A stretch of 64,000 bases of DNA from Pseudovibrio sp000156235 (GTDB lineage: Bacteria; Pseudomonadota; Alphaproteobacteria; Rhizobiales; Stappiaceae), in NCBI RefSeq assembly GCF_000156235.1, contig NZ_DS996820.1, forward strand, positions 3,047 to 67,046, in the 5' to 3' direction. Positions 1 through 9,079 of the stretch are shown here, piece by piece. The translations under genes and the position numbers were made by a program. Each line of letters starts with the position of its first letter. The first letter of the stretch is position 1. The notes beneath the pieces are model-generated. The model was not told where the DNA came from. It worked only from the letters and a program-made list of their open reading frames with translations, and ran no database searches.

Positions 1-79
1 CGCAGCAGCCTTGGCGGTGGCCGAAGACCCAGATCAGGTGGTTGATCTACTGCGCTACGTGATCCGCGGCGAACTGTAA
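1..79 (+). CDS. 3' end of an unidentified gene (partial)
   Basis: An open frame enters from the left edge and stops at TAA 77-79, leaving the last 25 codons, which end in VVDLLRYVIRGEL. The segment is amphipathic and charged but too short to assign to a family. A clear intrinsic terminator follows about 40 bases downstream, which supports this being the genuine end of a transcription unit. The function is not recognised. Confidence 0.55.
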   Translation, partial: AAALAVAEDPDQVVDLLRYVIRGEL

Positions 80-116
80 GCCCCTCCCAATTCAAGGGAA
101 GACGCTCCAATAACAC

Positions 117-170
117 AGCCCTACACTCCCCTCTCAACAAGAGGAACGAGTGTGGGGCTTTTGTTTTTTA
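117..170 (+). terminator. Intrinsic terminator after the partial gene
   Basis: The arm AGCCCTACACTC at 117-128 pairs with GAGTGTGGGGCT at 148-159 with one G:U-type mismatch, and a run TTTTGTTTTTT follows. This is a textbook rho-independent terminator on the plus strand and separates the left-edge gene from the glycosyltransferase. Confidence 0.9.
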
Positions 171-203
171 ATGGCCTAATCACTCAACTGGTGGGCAGGT
201 GCA

Positions 204-1331
204 GTGACGAGTGTTCGCGATCTTTTTGATTTTGATGAGTTTCCCAAAATCAGTTTGCCGGAAGATGGGATAATCGTTATCACGAGAGCCCGTAATGAGA
301 TGTTGAGATTGCCCTTTTTTCTGGAGCATTACCGGAGTATTGGGGCAAGTCATATCTTCGTTGTCGATAATGACTCCACTGACGATACAGCAGCTTTTCT
401 GGAAACACAGCCAGACGTTACGCGGTTTCACACCAGCAAGCTCTATAAGCAGTTCAAACGAAACTGGCTGCTCGCCATTTTAAATGAGTTTTGCACCGAT
501 CGCTGGACTATTCTGGCGGATACAGACGAACAGTTTGTTTATCCAGGATGGCCAGAAACCAAACTGACTAACCTGACAACTTATTGGGACAGTGTTGGTG
601 CAGAGGGCGTAATAGCTCCGCTGATCGACATGTACTCCGACAAGCCACTGGTTGATGTTGATTACAAGCAAGGAGACCCATTTCTTTCTGCATGCCCATA
701 CTTTGACACGACCTCAAGTTGGGCGATCACACGACCTCCAGAGGGACGCACTCCAGGTTTTGAAGTGCGAGGCGGTATCAGAGGACGCCTATTCGGTATT
801 CCTCCTAAAAGGCGTGAGTTCTTTCCGCTCAATCGCTTACGTAACTTGTACCTCGCACCTGCACATATTCACTGGCGGTTACCATTACGAGATTATGTAG
901 AAAGACGCCTAAAGCGCTTTTTGTACAAGCAGTGCCCACAACTCACGAAAGTTCCCCTTATCAGGTGGAACCCGACTTACTCCGAAATGTGGAGCGTTCA
1001 CCGCATCGACATCAGGACCAAGCTGGCTGATGACTGGGGAGCAATGCTGCACTTCAAGTTCTTTCAGGACTTCAAGTTTCGCGTTGAAGAAGAACTAACC
1101 AGACAAGCTTACTACGCTAATGGATTAGAATATAAGGCCTATTACGAGGGCCTTGAAAAGATCCTACATCAGTCACCTGCATATTCAGGATCAATGAAGC
1201 TCTCAAGCGTGGAGGACATCTATGCATCCCGACAAGCCTACTGTTCGCGTGAGCTACAAAAATACTTGAAGCAACTTGCCCACCAACCTCATGTGACGAC
1301 TTCTCCTTCTCAAAAAGGTGCCGTTGCCTAA
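204..1331 (+). CDS. Glycosyltransferase family 2-like protein
   Basis: Predicted cytoplasmic or membrane-associated transferase moving a sugar from an activated donor to a cell-surface acceptor. The 375-residue protein begins at GTG 204. It shows the nucleotide-binding pattern VVDNDSTDDT near residues 53-62 and an acidic ADTDEQF motif near 105-111 that takes the place of the metal-binding DxD of GT-A folds. This resembles the Glyco_tranf_2_4 group, whose members often act on capsule, LPS or exopolysaccharide. No membrane segment is seen. It lies 33 bases ahead of an FkbM methyltransferase and probably shares its transcript, so the pair may decorate a surface glycan. Acceptor and donor cannot be told from sequence. 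Confidence 0.8.
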   Translation: MTSVRDLFDFDEFPKISLPEDGIIVITRARNEMLRLPFFLEHYRSIGASHIFVVDNDSTDDTAAFLETQPDVTRFHTSKLYKQFKRNWLLAILNEFCTDRWTILADTDEQFVYPGWPETKLTNLTTYWDSVGAEGVIAPLIDMYSDKPLVDVDYKQGDPFLSACPYFDTTSSWAITRPPEGRTPGFEVRGGIRGRLFGIPPKRREFFPLNRLRNLYLAPAHIHWRLPLRDYVERRLKRFLYKQCPQLTKVPLIRWNPTYSEMWSVHRIDIRTKLADDWGAMLHFKFFQDFKFRVEEELTRQAYYANGLEYKAYYEGLEKILHQSPAYSGSMKLSSVEDIYASRQAYCSRELQKYLKQLAHQPHVTTSPSQKGAVA

Positions 1332-1364
1332 GTCTTTGCTACACACAATTATTGGAGTCTTGGA

Positions 1365-2132
1365 ATGCGGTTTTTTGAAAACCTTGAACATCAATACAAA
1401 ATGCGTCGGCAATACAAGAAGTTGCGCGGCATCAAGTTGGATGTTTCTCAATCTGAAATCGACCTTTATGTCAAAGAGCAAATCGTTCGCGGCCTTTACG
1501 AGCATGAAGAGTTTTATCTTCTGACACGGTTGCTGAAGCCTGAAGACCGTGTGTTAGAGCTGGGGGCGTGCGTTGGCTTCTTATCAGCAGCAGCTGCCAA
1601 GATATGCGGTTCAAGCAATGTGATGTGTGTTGAGGCTAATCCTGAACTAATCTCGGTTATTGAAACCAATCACTCGCTGAATGGTGTGTCACCCCAATTA
1701 GTCAGTGGCATAGCAGCCCTCAAGGACGTTGAGCAGTCTGAGTTCTTTGTAGGAGAACGAGCCTCTGGTTCATCAATACTTGAAAGGGAAGGCAGCCGAA
1801 AAATTCTGCAGAAAACAGTCAACGTCAATCGACTGATCGCAGAGTTTGAACCGAGCTTTCTGATGATGGATATCGAAGGTGCAGAAATCGACCTTTTACC
1901 AGCATTAGACTTGTCTGACATTCGCATGTTGATTGTTGAATTTCACCCAAAACTCAATGGTTTCGATGCAATAACGGAGTGCATCAACGTGCTCACAGAA
2001 AAAGGCTTCGCATTACGGGTTGATCAATGCCAGAACAAATGCATGGTGCTTCAACGGACTACAGATCCTGACCATGCAATGAGTTCACAACTCAGCCATG
2101 TTCTTGAAGAGCAAGGTGTCCTTTCTCAGTAG
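1365..2132 (+). CDS. FkbM family SAM-dependent methyltransferase
   Basis: A 255-residue class I methyltransferase. Motif I, VLELGACVGFLS, lies near residues 63-74, the acidic SAM-ribose contact is in VEANP near 89-93, and the FkbM-family motif MDIEGAE lies near 165. FkbM enzymes usually O-methylate sugars or polyketides. The gene follows a family 2 glycosyltransferase closely, so methylation of a surface glycan is the likely role. The basic N-terminal stretch before the Rossmann core is usual for family members that associate with glycan machinery. A terminator hairpin follows at 2160. Confidence 0.85.
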   Translation: MRFFENLEHQYKMRRQYKKLRGIKLDVSQSEIDLYVKEQIVRGLYEHEEFYLLTRLLKPEDRVLELGACVGFLSAAAAKICGSSNVMCVEANPELISVIETNHSLNGVSPQLVSGIAALKDVEQSEFFVGERASGSSILEREGSRKILQKTVNVNRLIAEFEPSFLMMDIEGAEIDLLPALDLSDIRMLIVEFHPKLNGFDAITECINVLTEKGFALRVDQCQNKCMVLQRTTDPDHAMSSQLSHVLEEQGVLSQ

Positions 2133-2159
2133 TTTATTTTGCATATTCGCATTGATTTT

Positions 2160-2191
2160 ATGGCTGCCGTTTTCGACAGCCATGTGCTTTT
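2160..2191 (+). terminator. Terminator between convergent genes
   Basis: ATGGCTG pairs with CAGCCAT around the loop CCGTTTTCGA, followed by GTGCTTTTATAG. It lies between the convergent methyltransferase and chemotaxis genes and could serve the plus-strand transcript. Confidence 0.65.
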
Positions 2192-2202
2192 ATAGAACAA
2201 CA

Positions 2203-3678
2203 TCACGCATTGAAAGCGATGAGGGTGTTGCCCCAGTGGCGGCCTTTGATCCAGATGGGGGCTGAGACGAGTTTGATCATCATGATCTTTCCGCCGCCCA
2301 TATCCCGGCGATAGGTTTGCAGGCTGTACTCTTTGGTGTTTTTGCTTGCATTCAGGCCAGCGCGGTCGTCAAACATTCTGCGGTTACGGCAGTTGGCGGC
2401 GTTCCAGACCGGGTCATTGCCCTGAGGCTTGGAATACTCTTTGCTGTGCGTTGGAAGATAAGCGTTTTTATCCAGTGCAGCACAGAAGATGATGTGTGGA
2501 TCCAGATCTTTGACTGGTTCCTGAATGTCAGGCAAAACCCGGTCAGTCATTTGTGTGAAAGACGCCATGAATTGGACGGGGTTTGATCCCTCAATCGGGG
2601 TGTAGTTGAAGTCAAAGAGATCGTTGATTGAGATGCGGCCTGCATCCACTTCGCCTTCAAAGGCTTCCATGGTTTTAGCTGCAGCATCCTTGGCGTATTC
2701 AATCATCTGCTGATTGAGATTATCGCCATGTTCGACGGCAACTTCGGCCAGAAGAGCATCGGCAGTTTGTGACGTTCCTAGCATCTGGCCGGATACCTGC
2801 TCAATGCTCTCAGCATTGGCGGAGACCACACCGACCATTTCATCGCGATTGCGCAGCAGTTCGTCCGTATCAGCGTCATTGTTTGCGCAAGCGATGCGGA
2901 TGGATTCTGTGTTGGCAGAGATGTTATCGACCATTGCTTCCAGCTCGTGGAAGAGATCGTTGATGGACTGTGTGCCGTTTTCAGCAGTCGCTACTGTATC
3001 AAGTGCGCCCTTACCGAGATCCACCAGAGTATCTGCTTCTTTGCCGAGCTGAAGGATTGTTTGGTCAATTTGTTCAGTCGCGACTGTGGTTTGCGTCGCA
3101 AGCGCCTTCACTTCGCTGGCAACCACGGCAAAGCCTTTGCCAGCCTCGCCTGCACGAGCCGCCTCAATTGTTGCGTTGAGGGCCAGAAGGTTGGTCTGAC
3201 GGGCGATGGCGTCAATGGAACTGGAGAACTGACGCACATTCGCAAACGAGGCCTGGAGGCCTTCCAGTTGACGATTGATGTTGCTGATGGTTGTCGACAG
3301 ACTGTTGATGTTGGCGAGTGCATCTGTCACCACTTCCTGAGACTTGGACATGGTATCGCGGGCATTGGTCGTCTGCTCTGCTGTCTGCTCAACGGCTGAG
3401 CTCACTTCCCGGTTACTCTCAACAACACGTCCAGAAGCTTCCTGAAGGCTTTCCATGGCTGTTTTCAGAGCGCCTGCGGTGTTGTTGACGGCATCCAGCT
3501 CTCCCGCAGCTGAGGCCATATCCAACGCGAGTGCGTCCAGCTCACCAAACAAGCGTGCACTATCTATTGAACTCTTAGGTTCTGTAATTTCCACTTCAGC
3601 AGACTGACCGATTACTTCTCCTTGGTCATTTGCAGCAGTTTCGGCGAGCAGTTGTGTGTTTCGCTTAAAAAAAGCCAT
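2203..3678 (-). CDS. Soluble methyl-accepting chemotaxis protein with C-terminal sensor-like domain
   Basis: Cytoplasmic chemoreceptor of 491 residues that would control CheA kinase activity. The conserved receptor tip is easily seen near residues 153-190 (IARQTNLLALNAT, IEAARAGEAGKGFAVVA). There is no signal peptide or membrane segment. The domain order is reversed relative to classic receptors: the coiled-coil signalling region comes first and a globular domain of about 145 residues, containing LQTYRRDMGGG and GRHWGNT, is at the C terminus. Similar C-terminal PAS/Cache-like domains are known in alphaproteobacterial soluble receptors. The ligand is unknown. It is monocistronic with an AT-rich upstream region. 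Confidence 0.9.
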   Translation of the reverse strand: MAFFKRNTQLLAETAANDQGEVIGQSAEVEITEPKSSIDSARLFGELDALALDMASAAGELDAVNNTAGALKTAMESLQEASGRVVESNREVSSAVEQTAEQTTNARDTMSKSQEVVTDALANINSLSTTISNINRQLEGLQASFANVRQFSSSIDAIARQTNLLALNATIEAARAGEAGKGFAVVASEVKALATQTTVATEQIDQTILQLGKEADTLVDLGKGALDTVATAENGTQSINDLFHELEAMVDNISANTESIRIACANNDADTDELLRNRDEMVGVVSANAESIEQVSGQMLGTSQTADALLAEVAVEHGDNLNQQMIEYAKDAAAKTMEAFEGEVDAGRISINDLFDFNYTPIEGSNPVQFMASFTQMTDRVLPDIQEPVKDLDPHIIFCAALDKNAYLPTHSKEYSKPQGNDPVWNAANCRNRRMFDDRAGLNASKNTKEYSLQTYRRDMGGGKIMMIKLVSAPIWIKGRHWGNTLIAFNA

Positions 3679-3841
3679 GTCAAAAACCTCTCAATCGCGC
3701 AAAGGTTTTCATAGTTTTACTTATAGATTATTAACCTTGTTATTAATCCTCTCTCCCATTACAAGTGACTGGATTACAAGGGATAATAACAAAACATCCT
3801 GTGACTAAACTTCTATTTTCTAATTACTATGCGCGGTGCAT

Positions 3842-4255
3842 ATGATTTGTCGTGAAATGCGTCTGTCCGATCGGGACGCGGTTATTGCTCTTTGGAAGGC
3901 CGCTGGCGTCTTTCGTGAATGGAATGATCCAGTTCGGGATATTGCAAAAGCACTTGAGGGCGAACACTCAACTATTCTTGTCGGAGAACTGGACGGCATG
4001 ATTGCCACCAGCATCATGTGCGGAGAGGATGGGCATCGCGGCTGGTTTTATTATGTCAGCACACATCCGGATCATCAGGGCAAAGGGTTAGGCAAAGCTA
4101 TTACAGCTGCTGCAGAAGACTGGTTGCGCGAACGAGGCATCTGGAAAGTTAACCTGCTTGTACGTGGAGGTAACAGCCAGGTCGCGAGCTTTTATGAGGC
4201 ACAAGGTTACAAGAACACCCAGAGCATCTGCCTGCAAAAGGTGATTGAGCCATAG
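3842..4255 (+). CDS. GNAT acetyltransferase, YpeA-like
   Basis: A 137-residue N-acetyltransferase using acetyl-CoA. The pyrophosphate-binding loop is the HQGKGLG motif about 80 residues in. WNDP near the N terminus and the DGHRGWFYYVSTHP stretch match the E. coli YpeA group of small GNAT proteins, whose physiological substrate is not established. I chose ATG 3842 because the YpeA-type N terminus aligns there; a GTG six bases earlier is also possible. No strong ribosome site is visible for either. Confidence 0.85.
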   Translation: MICREMRLSDRDAVIALWKAAGVFREWNDPVRDIAKALEGEHSTILVGELDGMIATSIMCGEDGHRGWFYYVSTHPDHQGKGLGKAITAAAEDWLRERGIWKVNLLVRGGNSQVASFYEAQGYKNTQSICLQKVIEP

Positions 4256-4645
4256 ACCATCAAGTTTTTATTCAGAATATTTAGTGGCTGTGAAACTTGC
4301 GGTAATCGATGCTGCGGTTTATAGGGTTTGGAAATTTCCTGTTGAGCCGTATAGCGTTGGGCGTCAATTCACTGAATTTTCATAGAGCTCCTTAATCAAG
4401 CCAAGCATCTTCGTCACATTTTGCAGTATTTTCTCATCTAAAATTAGAATAACGGAACAATATATAGGTATCACAACAAGTTAGCTAACTGACGCTCGTC
4501 AGATCTATATTTCACTTCTATGATTCCAATAATATGAATACAATACTCATATTACATCTGCAGTATTTTATAGGATTTATTGTTTCGTAAAGTTGTCATG
4601 CAGGCGCCTTAGTGTGCGCTCACCTTCTTCTACGGGATATTTCTA
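4256..4645. other. AT-rich intergenic stretch upstream of the PhoX gene
   Basis: No coding sequence is supported in these 390 bases. They contain a perfect dyad CTGACG-CT-CGTCAG at 4489-4502 and long AT-rich tracts, consistent with a regulated promoter for the downstream phosphatase. I could not find two direct Pho-box repeats of the usual form. Confidence 0.6.
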
Positions 4646-6547
4646 ATGGCTAATGATTTGACGAATGAGCTCACAGCAGATGAGTGGGATGAGTTGAACT
4701 TCCCTCGTGCTGAAGAGAATGAATTTGACCGCGTTGTTGAGCGCGCAATTTCGCGCCGCGGTTTTCTGGGTGGTGTGCTGGCATTTGGTTCCGGCGCAGC
4801 GGTGATGGGCACAGGTGTGCTTGGTCTTTCCGCTTCTGAGGCGAAGGCGTCTGTTTCGCGTTTTGCTTTTCAGCCAATTCCAACATTTACTGACGCGACT
4901 GTTCATGTTCCGGAAGGATATAACTGGAAGATCCTGGCTCGCTGGGGCGATGCTCTGGTAGATGGTGCTGAAGAGTTCGATCATGAGACCGGTGGCTCTG
5001 CAGCGGGTGCAGACAAAGTGTTTGGTGAAAACACCGACGGCATGGAGAGCTTCCAGTATCAAGGCAAGCAACTACTGGCGATCAACCATGAATATGCCAA
5101 TCGCCGCATCAACCTGCCTCAGAATGAAGATGGAACTCCAAAGAGCGCTGATGATGTTCTGAAACTGCAGCACCTTCAGGGTGTTGTGGTTATTGAAGTG
5201 GAAGAAGGCGATAGTGGTTGGGCGATCGTGAAGAACAGCCCGTTCAATCGCCGCATCACGCACAATACGCCGATGACACTTGCTGGGCCGGCGGCAGGTC
5301 ACCTTCTGCTGCAAACTGCGGCTGATCCTTCAGGCACGCAGTCTCTTGGCACATTCAACAACTGTGGTTCTGGTAAGACACCATGGGGTACTTATCTGAC
5401 CTGCGAAGAGAACTTCAACGGTTACTTTGGTGCAACCGATGCAGCTCCTGTAGAGCGCATGGACGGTGTTGATGCCGGGTACAAGCGCTATGGCGTCACG
5501 GATACCGGCTACAACTACGACTACCACAAGTTCGATGAGCGCTTTGACATAGCGAAAAACCCGAATGAGCCTCATCGTGCAGGCTGGGTGGTTGAGATTG
5601 ATCCAACAGATCCAAACTCAACACCTGTCAAACGCACTGCACTGGGTCGCTTCAAGCACGAGAATGCAGAGGCGGTTTTGGCGCCAGATGGCCGCGTTGT
5701 TGTTTACATGGGCGATGATGAGCGCGGTGAGTTCATGTACCGCTTTGTCTCCAATGGTGTTTATGCACCGGGTCAGCCAACTGATGGTTTGCTGGATGAC
5801 GGCACCCTTTATGTTGCCAAGTTCAATGATGATCAGACGGGCGAATGGTTGGCTCTGACACCAGACACAACAGGCATGGATGCGGCCAGCATCGTGATCT
5901 TCAGTCGTATTGCTGGTTCTGCTGTTGGCGCGACCACCATGGATCGTCCTGAGTGGATTTCAGCCAATCCCAATGCAGTTGAGGCGTACTGCTGCCTGAC
6001 CAACAACAAGAACCGCGGCGTGAAGCCTAATGCAGGTGGTGATGACACCTCTGTCAACGGGCCGAACCCACGTGAGACCAACAAGTATGGCCAGATCGTG
6101 CGTTGGCGTCCTCATAATGAGGATCATGCCTCAGACACGTTCGATTGGGATCTCTATGTGATGGCTGGCAACCCAACCGTTCACGAAGGGCCCAAGGCTG
6201 GTTCTGAAAACGTGAATGCGGGCAACATGTTCAACTCTCCGGACGGTATGGGGTTTGACGAGAGTGGGCTTGTGTGGATCCAGACGGATGGTAGCGACAG
6301 CAATGAAGGTGACTTTGCTGGCATGGGTAACAACCAGATGCTGGTTGGTGATCCTGTGACGGGTGAGATTGCGCGCTTCATGACTGGTCCTAAGGGAGCT
6401 GAAGTGACCGGCCTGACATGGTCTGCTGATCGCCGCAGCATGTTTGTGGGCATTCAGCACCCAGGCGGTAACTGGCCAGATGGCGGTAAGCTGCCTCGCT
6501 CTTCCGTTATCGTGATCAAGCGCGACGATAATGGTGTGATTGGCTAA
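4646..6547 (+). CDS. phoX: PhoX family phosphatase (DUF839), Tat-exported
   Basis: Predicted periplasmic or exported phosphomonoesterase of 633 residues. PhoX enzymes use calcium and iron to release phosphate from organic esters and are common in marine bacteria. A twin-arginine signal SRRGFLGG starts at residue 36, after an acidic N-terminal extension typical of PhoX, and is followed by a hydrophobic stretch and an A-x-A site near residue 68. Family landmarks include YLTCEENFNGYFG and the late SPDGMGFDESGLVWIQTDG segment. It stands alone between a long AT-rich leader and a strong terminator. A structural DUF839 paralogue without phosphatase activity cannot be excluded. Confidence 0.88.
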   Translation: MANDLTNELTADEWDELNFPRAEENEFDRVVERAISRRGFLGGVLAFGSGAAVMGTGVLGLSASEAKASVSRFAFQPIPTFTDATVHVPEGYNWKILARWGDALVDGAEEFDHETGGSAAGADKVFGENTDGMESFQYQGKQLLAINHEYANRRINLPQNEDGTPKSADDVLKLQHLQGVVVIEVEEGDSGWAIVKNSPFNRRITHNTPMTLAGPAAGHLLLQTAADPSGTQSLGTFNNCGSGKTPWGTYLTCEENFNGYFGATDAAPVERMDGVDAGYKRYGVTDTGYNYDYHKFDERFDIAKNPNEPHRAGWVVEIDPTDPNSTPVKRTALGRFKHENAEAVLAPDGRVVVYMGDDERGEFMYRFVSNGVYAPGQPTDGLLDDGTLYVAKFNDDQTGEWLALTPDTTGMDAASIVIFSRIAGSAVGATTMDRPEWISANPNAVEAYCCLTNNKNRGVKPNAGGDDTSVNGPNPRETNKYGQIVRWRPHNEDHASDTFDWDLYVMAGNPTVHEGPKAGSENVNAGNMFNSPDGMGFDESGLVWIQTDGSDSNEGDFAGMGNNQMLVGDPVTGEIARFMTGPKGAEVTGLTWSADRRSMFVGIQHPGGNWPDGGKLPRSSVIVIKRDDNGVIG

Positions 6548-6574
6548 GCAGCCTTTCCAGCTTGAACGATATTG

Positions 6575-6610
6575 CCCTTCGGGAGTTGCCCTCCCGAAGG
6601 GTTTCATTTT
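6575..6610 (+). terminator. Terminator of the PhoX gene
   Basis: CCCTTCGGGAG pairs perfectly with CTCCCGAAGGG around a 5-base loop, followed by TTTCATTTT. It lies 28 bases after the phosphatase stop codon. Confidence 0.9.
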
Positions 6611-6640
6611 GTGACTGTCACACTAGCGAAAGCTGAGCCT

Positions 6641-7189
6641 TTAGTGGCTGAAGACGGCAGTGATTTTGGCAGTCTGAAGTGTGTTCGCGCCAATCATATA
6701 GCCGACCAGTGCATTGCTTGGGTTCTCAGGGAGATCCAGTGCAGGCACGCCAAGTGCATGGATGGTGAAGATGTAGCGGTGTACCTCACCTGCCGGTGGG
6801 CAGGCACCGCCAAATCCTTTCGCACCGTAGTCGTTGGTGATTTCCATTGAGCCAGCAGGCAAAGTTTTGTTGTTGCTCGCGCCTTCTTCAAAAGAGTTTG
6901 TCGAGGCTGGGATGTTCACCACATTCCAGTGCCACCATCCAGAACCTGTTGGTGCATCTGGATCATAAGCAGTAAGGGCGAAGCTTTTGGTGCCTTCTGG
7001 CGCGTTGGACCAGCTGAGCTGCGGTGAGAGGTTGCCTCCGGTGCATCCGAACCCGTTGTAAACGAACTGGTTCGTAAGCTGCTGACCTTCAGCAATAGAT
7101 GTGCTGGTGAGCTTAAAGTCTTGCGCTTGAGCAGCAGATGCAAATGAAGCTGCGATGGCCAGAGCAGTTATGAGTGGTTTCCGGAACAT
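6641..7189 (-). CDS. Periplasmic PEBP (YbhB/YbcL, Raf-kinase-inhibitor-like) protein
   Basis: A 182-residue exported protein. A signal peptide covers residues 1 to about 22 (cut after AQA). The fold signatures are DPDAPTGSGWWHW and GACPPAGEVHRYIFTIHALG, the conserved anion-binding pocket of the phosphatidylethanolamine-binding protein family. Bacterial members bind small phosphorylated or anionic ligands, but their cellular role is unclear. The gene reads toward the PhoX terminator and has its own promoter region. An AraC regulator lies upstream on the same strand, with a gap of about 100 bases, so co-regulation is possible but not shown. Confidence 0.9.
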   Translation of the reverse strand: MFRKPLITALAIAASFASAAQAQDFKLTSTSIAEGQQLTNQFVYNGFGCTGGNLSPQLSWSNAPEGTKSFALTAYDPDAPTGSGWWHWNVVNIPASTNSFEEGASNNKTLPAGSMEITNDYGAKGFGGACPPAGEVHRYIFTIHALGVPALDLPENPSNALVGYMIGANTLQTAKITAVFSH

Positions 7190-7287
7190 GTTTTCTCCAG
7201 TAACTTGGGGCGTTGAACATGTTCCATCTATAGGTTGCTTTGAAAAGACACGCTTTCACGTGCCACTCATAAACTATCAAATTTCGA

Positions 7288-8130
7288 TCAACCCTCCCTC
7301 ACTCTGATCTCTTTTGGGCGAATCCCAAAGCGTTTTTTGAAAGCCTCAGAGAAATGAGAGGGGGTATTAAACCCGCAGTCCAGCGCAATATTCGAGATTG
7401 GTTCATGCGTGGACTGCAACAAGGTCAGACCTTTTTCCAACCGGGTATGGAGCAGAACCTTTGCGAAGCCATGCCCGGACTTGGCAAGCCATCGGCGGAA
7501 GGTCGCCTCACTCATCGCAAAGTGGCTGGCAACGTCGGTGGCGCGCCATGCATAGCTCAAGTCGGTTTCAATGAGGCTGCGCACCTTGCTTAAAGGGTTG
7601 TCTGTATCAGGCTTTGACAAGTTTACGCCGATATGGCGTAGCCAGATGAGCGGCTCCAAGAGTCGGTGCTGCCTTAAGGCTTCTGGCAGTGAGGTATTTG
7701 CTAGTGTCTCTTTCATAAGAGCGAGCACATCTTCTGGCTTATGCTCTTTTCCACGCACCACCTGGATACCTGTAGCTGCTGGAGCTGCCGGTTGACCTGC
7801 ATACACTGCATCTATCAGCGTGTTGGCAATGCTGACGCCATCTGCCTGATAATCGGCATCTACGAGCGGTCTGTTCTCAAGGCTGATGATAGAACCGGGA
7901 GGAAAGATGAAGAGATCACCCTCTGAACCGATCAGCTCACCGTTGTGCGGGCAAATTACCTTTTTCGTTCCCTTATGAATGAACGACAGGAAGGTTTGAT
8001 GGAAGTACATGTCCGTGAACGTGGCTCGAGTGGCCTGCGTGATCAAGTGAATGGACAGGCCTGAGTCGTCTGGCAACATCCTGTCAGCTGTTTCATTTCG
8101 GAGTTGGGGCACTTTCACTGGTACTTTCAA
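7288..8130 (-). CDS. AraC family transcriptional regulator
   Basis: A 280-residue regulator. The C-terminal 100 residues form two helix-turn-helix motifs: the first around RATDVASHFAMSEATFRRWL, the second around ISNIALDCGFNTPSHFSEAF. The closing KKRFGIRPKEIR stretch is diagnostic for AraC/XylS proteins. The N-terminal part is a cupin-like effector domain (HKGTKKVICPHNGELIGS). The effector is unknown. It sits between the PEBP gene and the GFA gene, all on the minus strand. Confidence 0.92.
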   Translation of the reverse strand: MKVPVKVPQLRNETADRMLPDDSGLSIHLITQATRATFTDMYFHQTFLSFIHKGTKKVICPHNGELIGSEGDLFIFPPGSIISLENRPLVDADYQADGVSIANTLIDAVYAGQPAAPAATGIQVVRGKEHKPEDVLALMKETLANTSLPEALRQHRLLEPLIWLRHIGVNLSKPDTDNPLSKVRSLIETDLSYAWRATDVASHFAMSEATFRRWLAKSGHGFAKVLLHTRLEKGLTLLQSTHEPISNIALDCGFNTPSHFSEAFKKRFGIRPKEIRVREG

Positions 8131-8188
8131 ACACCGCAGGTATCACGGTTTTACCGAGCTGGGTCAGAATGGCAAGCATTGCCCGTAA

Positions 8189-8572
8189 TCAGAACCGTTG
8201 GATCTGAGGCGCATCATCGGTGATCTCGTAGTAGTCACCTTTGTCTTTGACGAAGATATGCTTGCCGATGTGCAAGTCGTTTGGCTCATCCAGACAACCG
8301 GCTGCGATAGCGATGTAGTCTTCCGCATGGATTTTATAGAACAGGCTCGATCCGCATCCCTTGCAGAAACCACGCTTTGCAAAATGTGAGGAAGCGTACC
8401 ATTCAAGCCCATCGTCAATTGTGAAGGTGACTGCGCTTTCAGGAGCTACTGTGGAGGCCCAGACGTGGCCGCTTGTGCGCCGACACTGGCTACAGTGGCA
8501 GACTGTGACGCTGTCTCTCACTGCTTCCACCTGAAACTGAACTTTGCCGCACTCGCATTTGCCAGTGACCAT
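8189..8572 (-). CDS. GFA family zinc protein (glutathione-dependent formaldehyde-activating-like)
   Basis: A 127-residue protein with the two structural zinc sites of the GFA/CENP-V fold: CECGKV at the N terminus, CHCSQCRRTSG around residue 30, and the GFCKGCGSSLF pair around 65. Family members were described as S-hydroxymethylglutathione synthases but many have unknown roles. I start it at ATG 8572 because GAGGGGAGAGGG directly precedes that codon as a strong ribosome site; an upstream TTG at 8596 would place this site inside the gene. It may take part in aldehyde or thiol chemistry, which fits the other detoxification genes nearby. Confidence 0.88.
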   Translation of the reverse strand: MVTGKCECGKVQFQVEAVRDSVTVCHCSQCRRTSGHVWASTVAPESAVTFTIDDGLEWYASSHFAKRGFCKGCGSSLFYKIHAEDYIAIAAGCLDEPNDLHIGKHIFVKDKGDYYEITDDAPQIQRF

Positions 8573-8632
8573 GTTCCCTCTCCCCTCATTTATCAAGGAA
8601 CCAAGATAGGGAGGAGGCTTTGGCCGAACAAC

Positions 8633-8667
8633 AAAAAAAGCAGGCTCCTCTCGGAACCTGCCTTTTA
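8633..8667 (-). terminator. Terminator of the rpmI-rplT operon
   Basis: Read on the minus strand, GCAGGTTCC and GGAGCCTGC pair around GAGA and are followed by seven T residues. The element is 28 bases past the rplT stop and would end the ribosomal protein transcript. Confidence 0.9.
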
Positions 8668-8694
8668 AAAAGCTTCTGCTTCCTGCTTTAGCAA

Positions 8695-9051
8695 TTAAGC
8701 TACAGCAGCCTGTGCTTTTTCAACCAGAGCCTTGAATGCGTCAGGCTGGTTGATTGCCAGGTCAGAAAGAACCTTACGGTCAACTTCGATGCCAGCTTTG
8801 TTCAAGCCATCGATGAAGCGGCCGTAGGTCATGCCGTGTTCACGGGTCGCAGCGTTGATACGCTGGATCCAGAGTGCACGGAAGTTGCGCTTGCGAGCCT
8901 TGCGGTCGCGGTAAGCGTACTGTGCCGCTTTCTCGACTGCCTGCTTAGCAACGCGGATGGTGTTCTTACGACGGCCGTAGTAACCTTTGGCTGCCTTAAT
9001 AACTTTTTTATGACGAGCGTGGGCGGTAACGCCTCTTTTTACACGTGACAT
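8695..9051 (-). CDS. rplT: 50S ribosomal protein L20
   Basis: A 118-residue basic protein of the large ribosomal subunit, needed early in 23S rRNA folding and, in other bacteria, an autoregulator of this operon. The N terminus SRVKRGVTAHARHKK and the internal YRDRKARKRNFRALWIQRIN are family-diagnostic, and the length is normal. It follows rpmI after 28 bases and is closed by a strong terminator. Confidence 0.98.
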   Translation of the reverse strand: MSRVKRGVTAHARHKKVIKAAKGYYGRRKNTIRVAKQAVEKAAQYAYRDRKARKRNFRALWIQRINAATREHGMTYGRFIDGLNKAGIEVDRKVLSDLAINQPDAFKALVEKAQAAVA

Positions 9052-9079
9052 GGTTGTCTCCTGGTCTCAGCTTTAAGGC

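Noticed and set aside
4500..4645. Pho box for phoX
   Set aside because: No pair of CTGTCAT-like direct repeats 11 bp apart could be seen.
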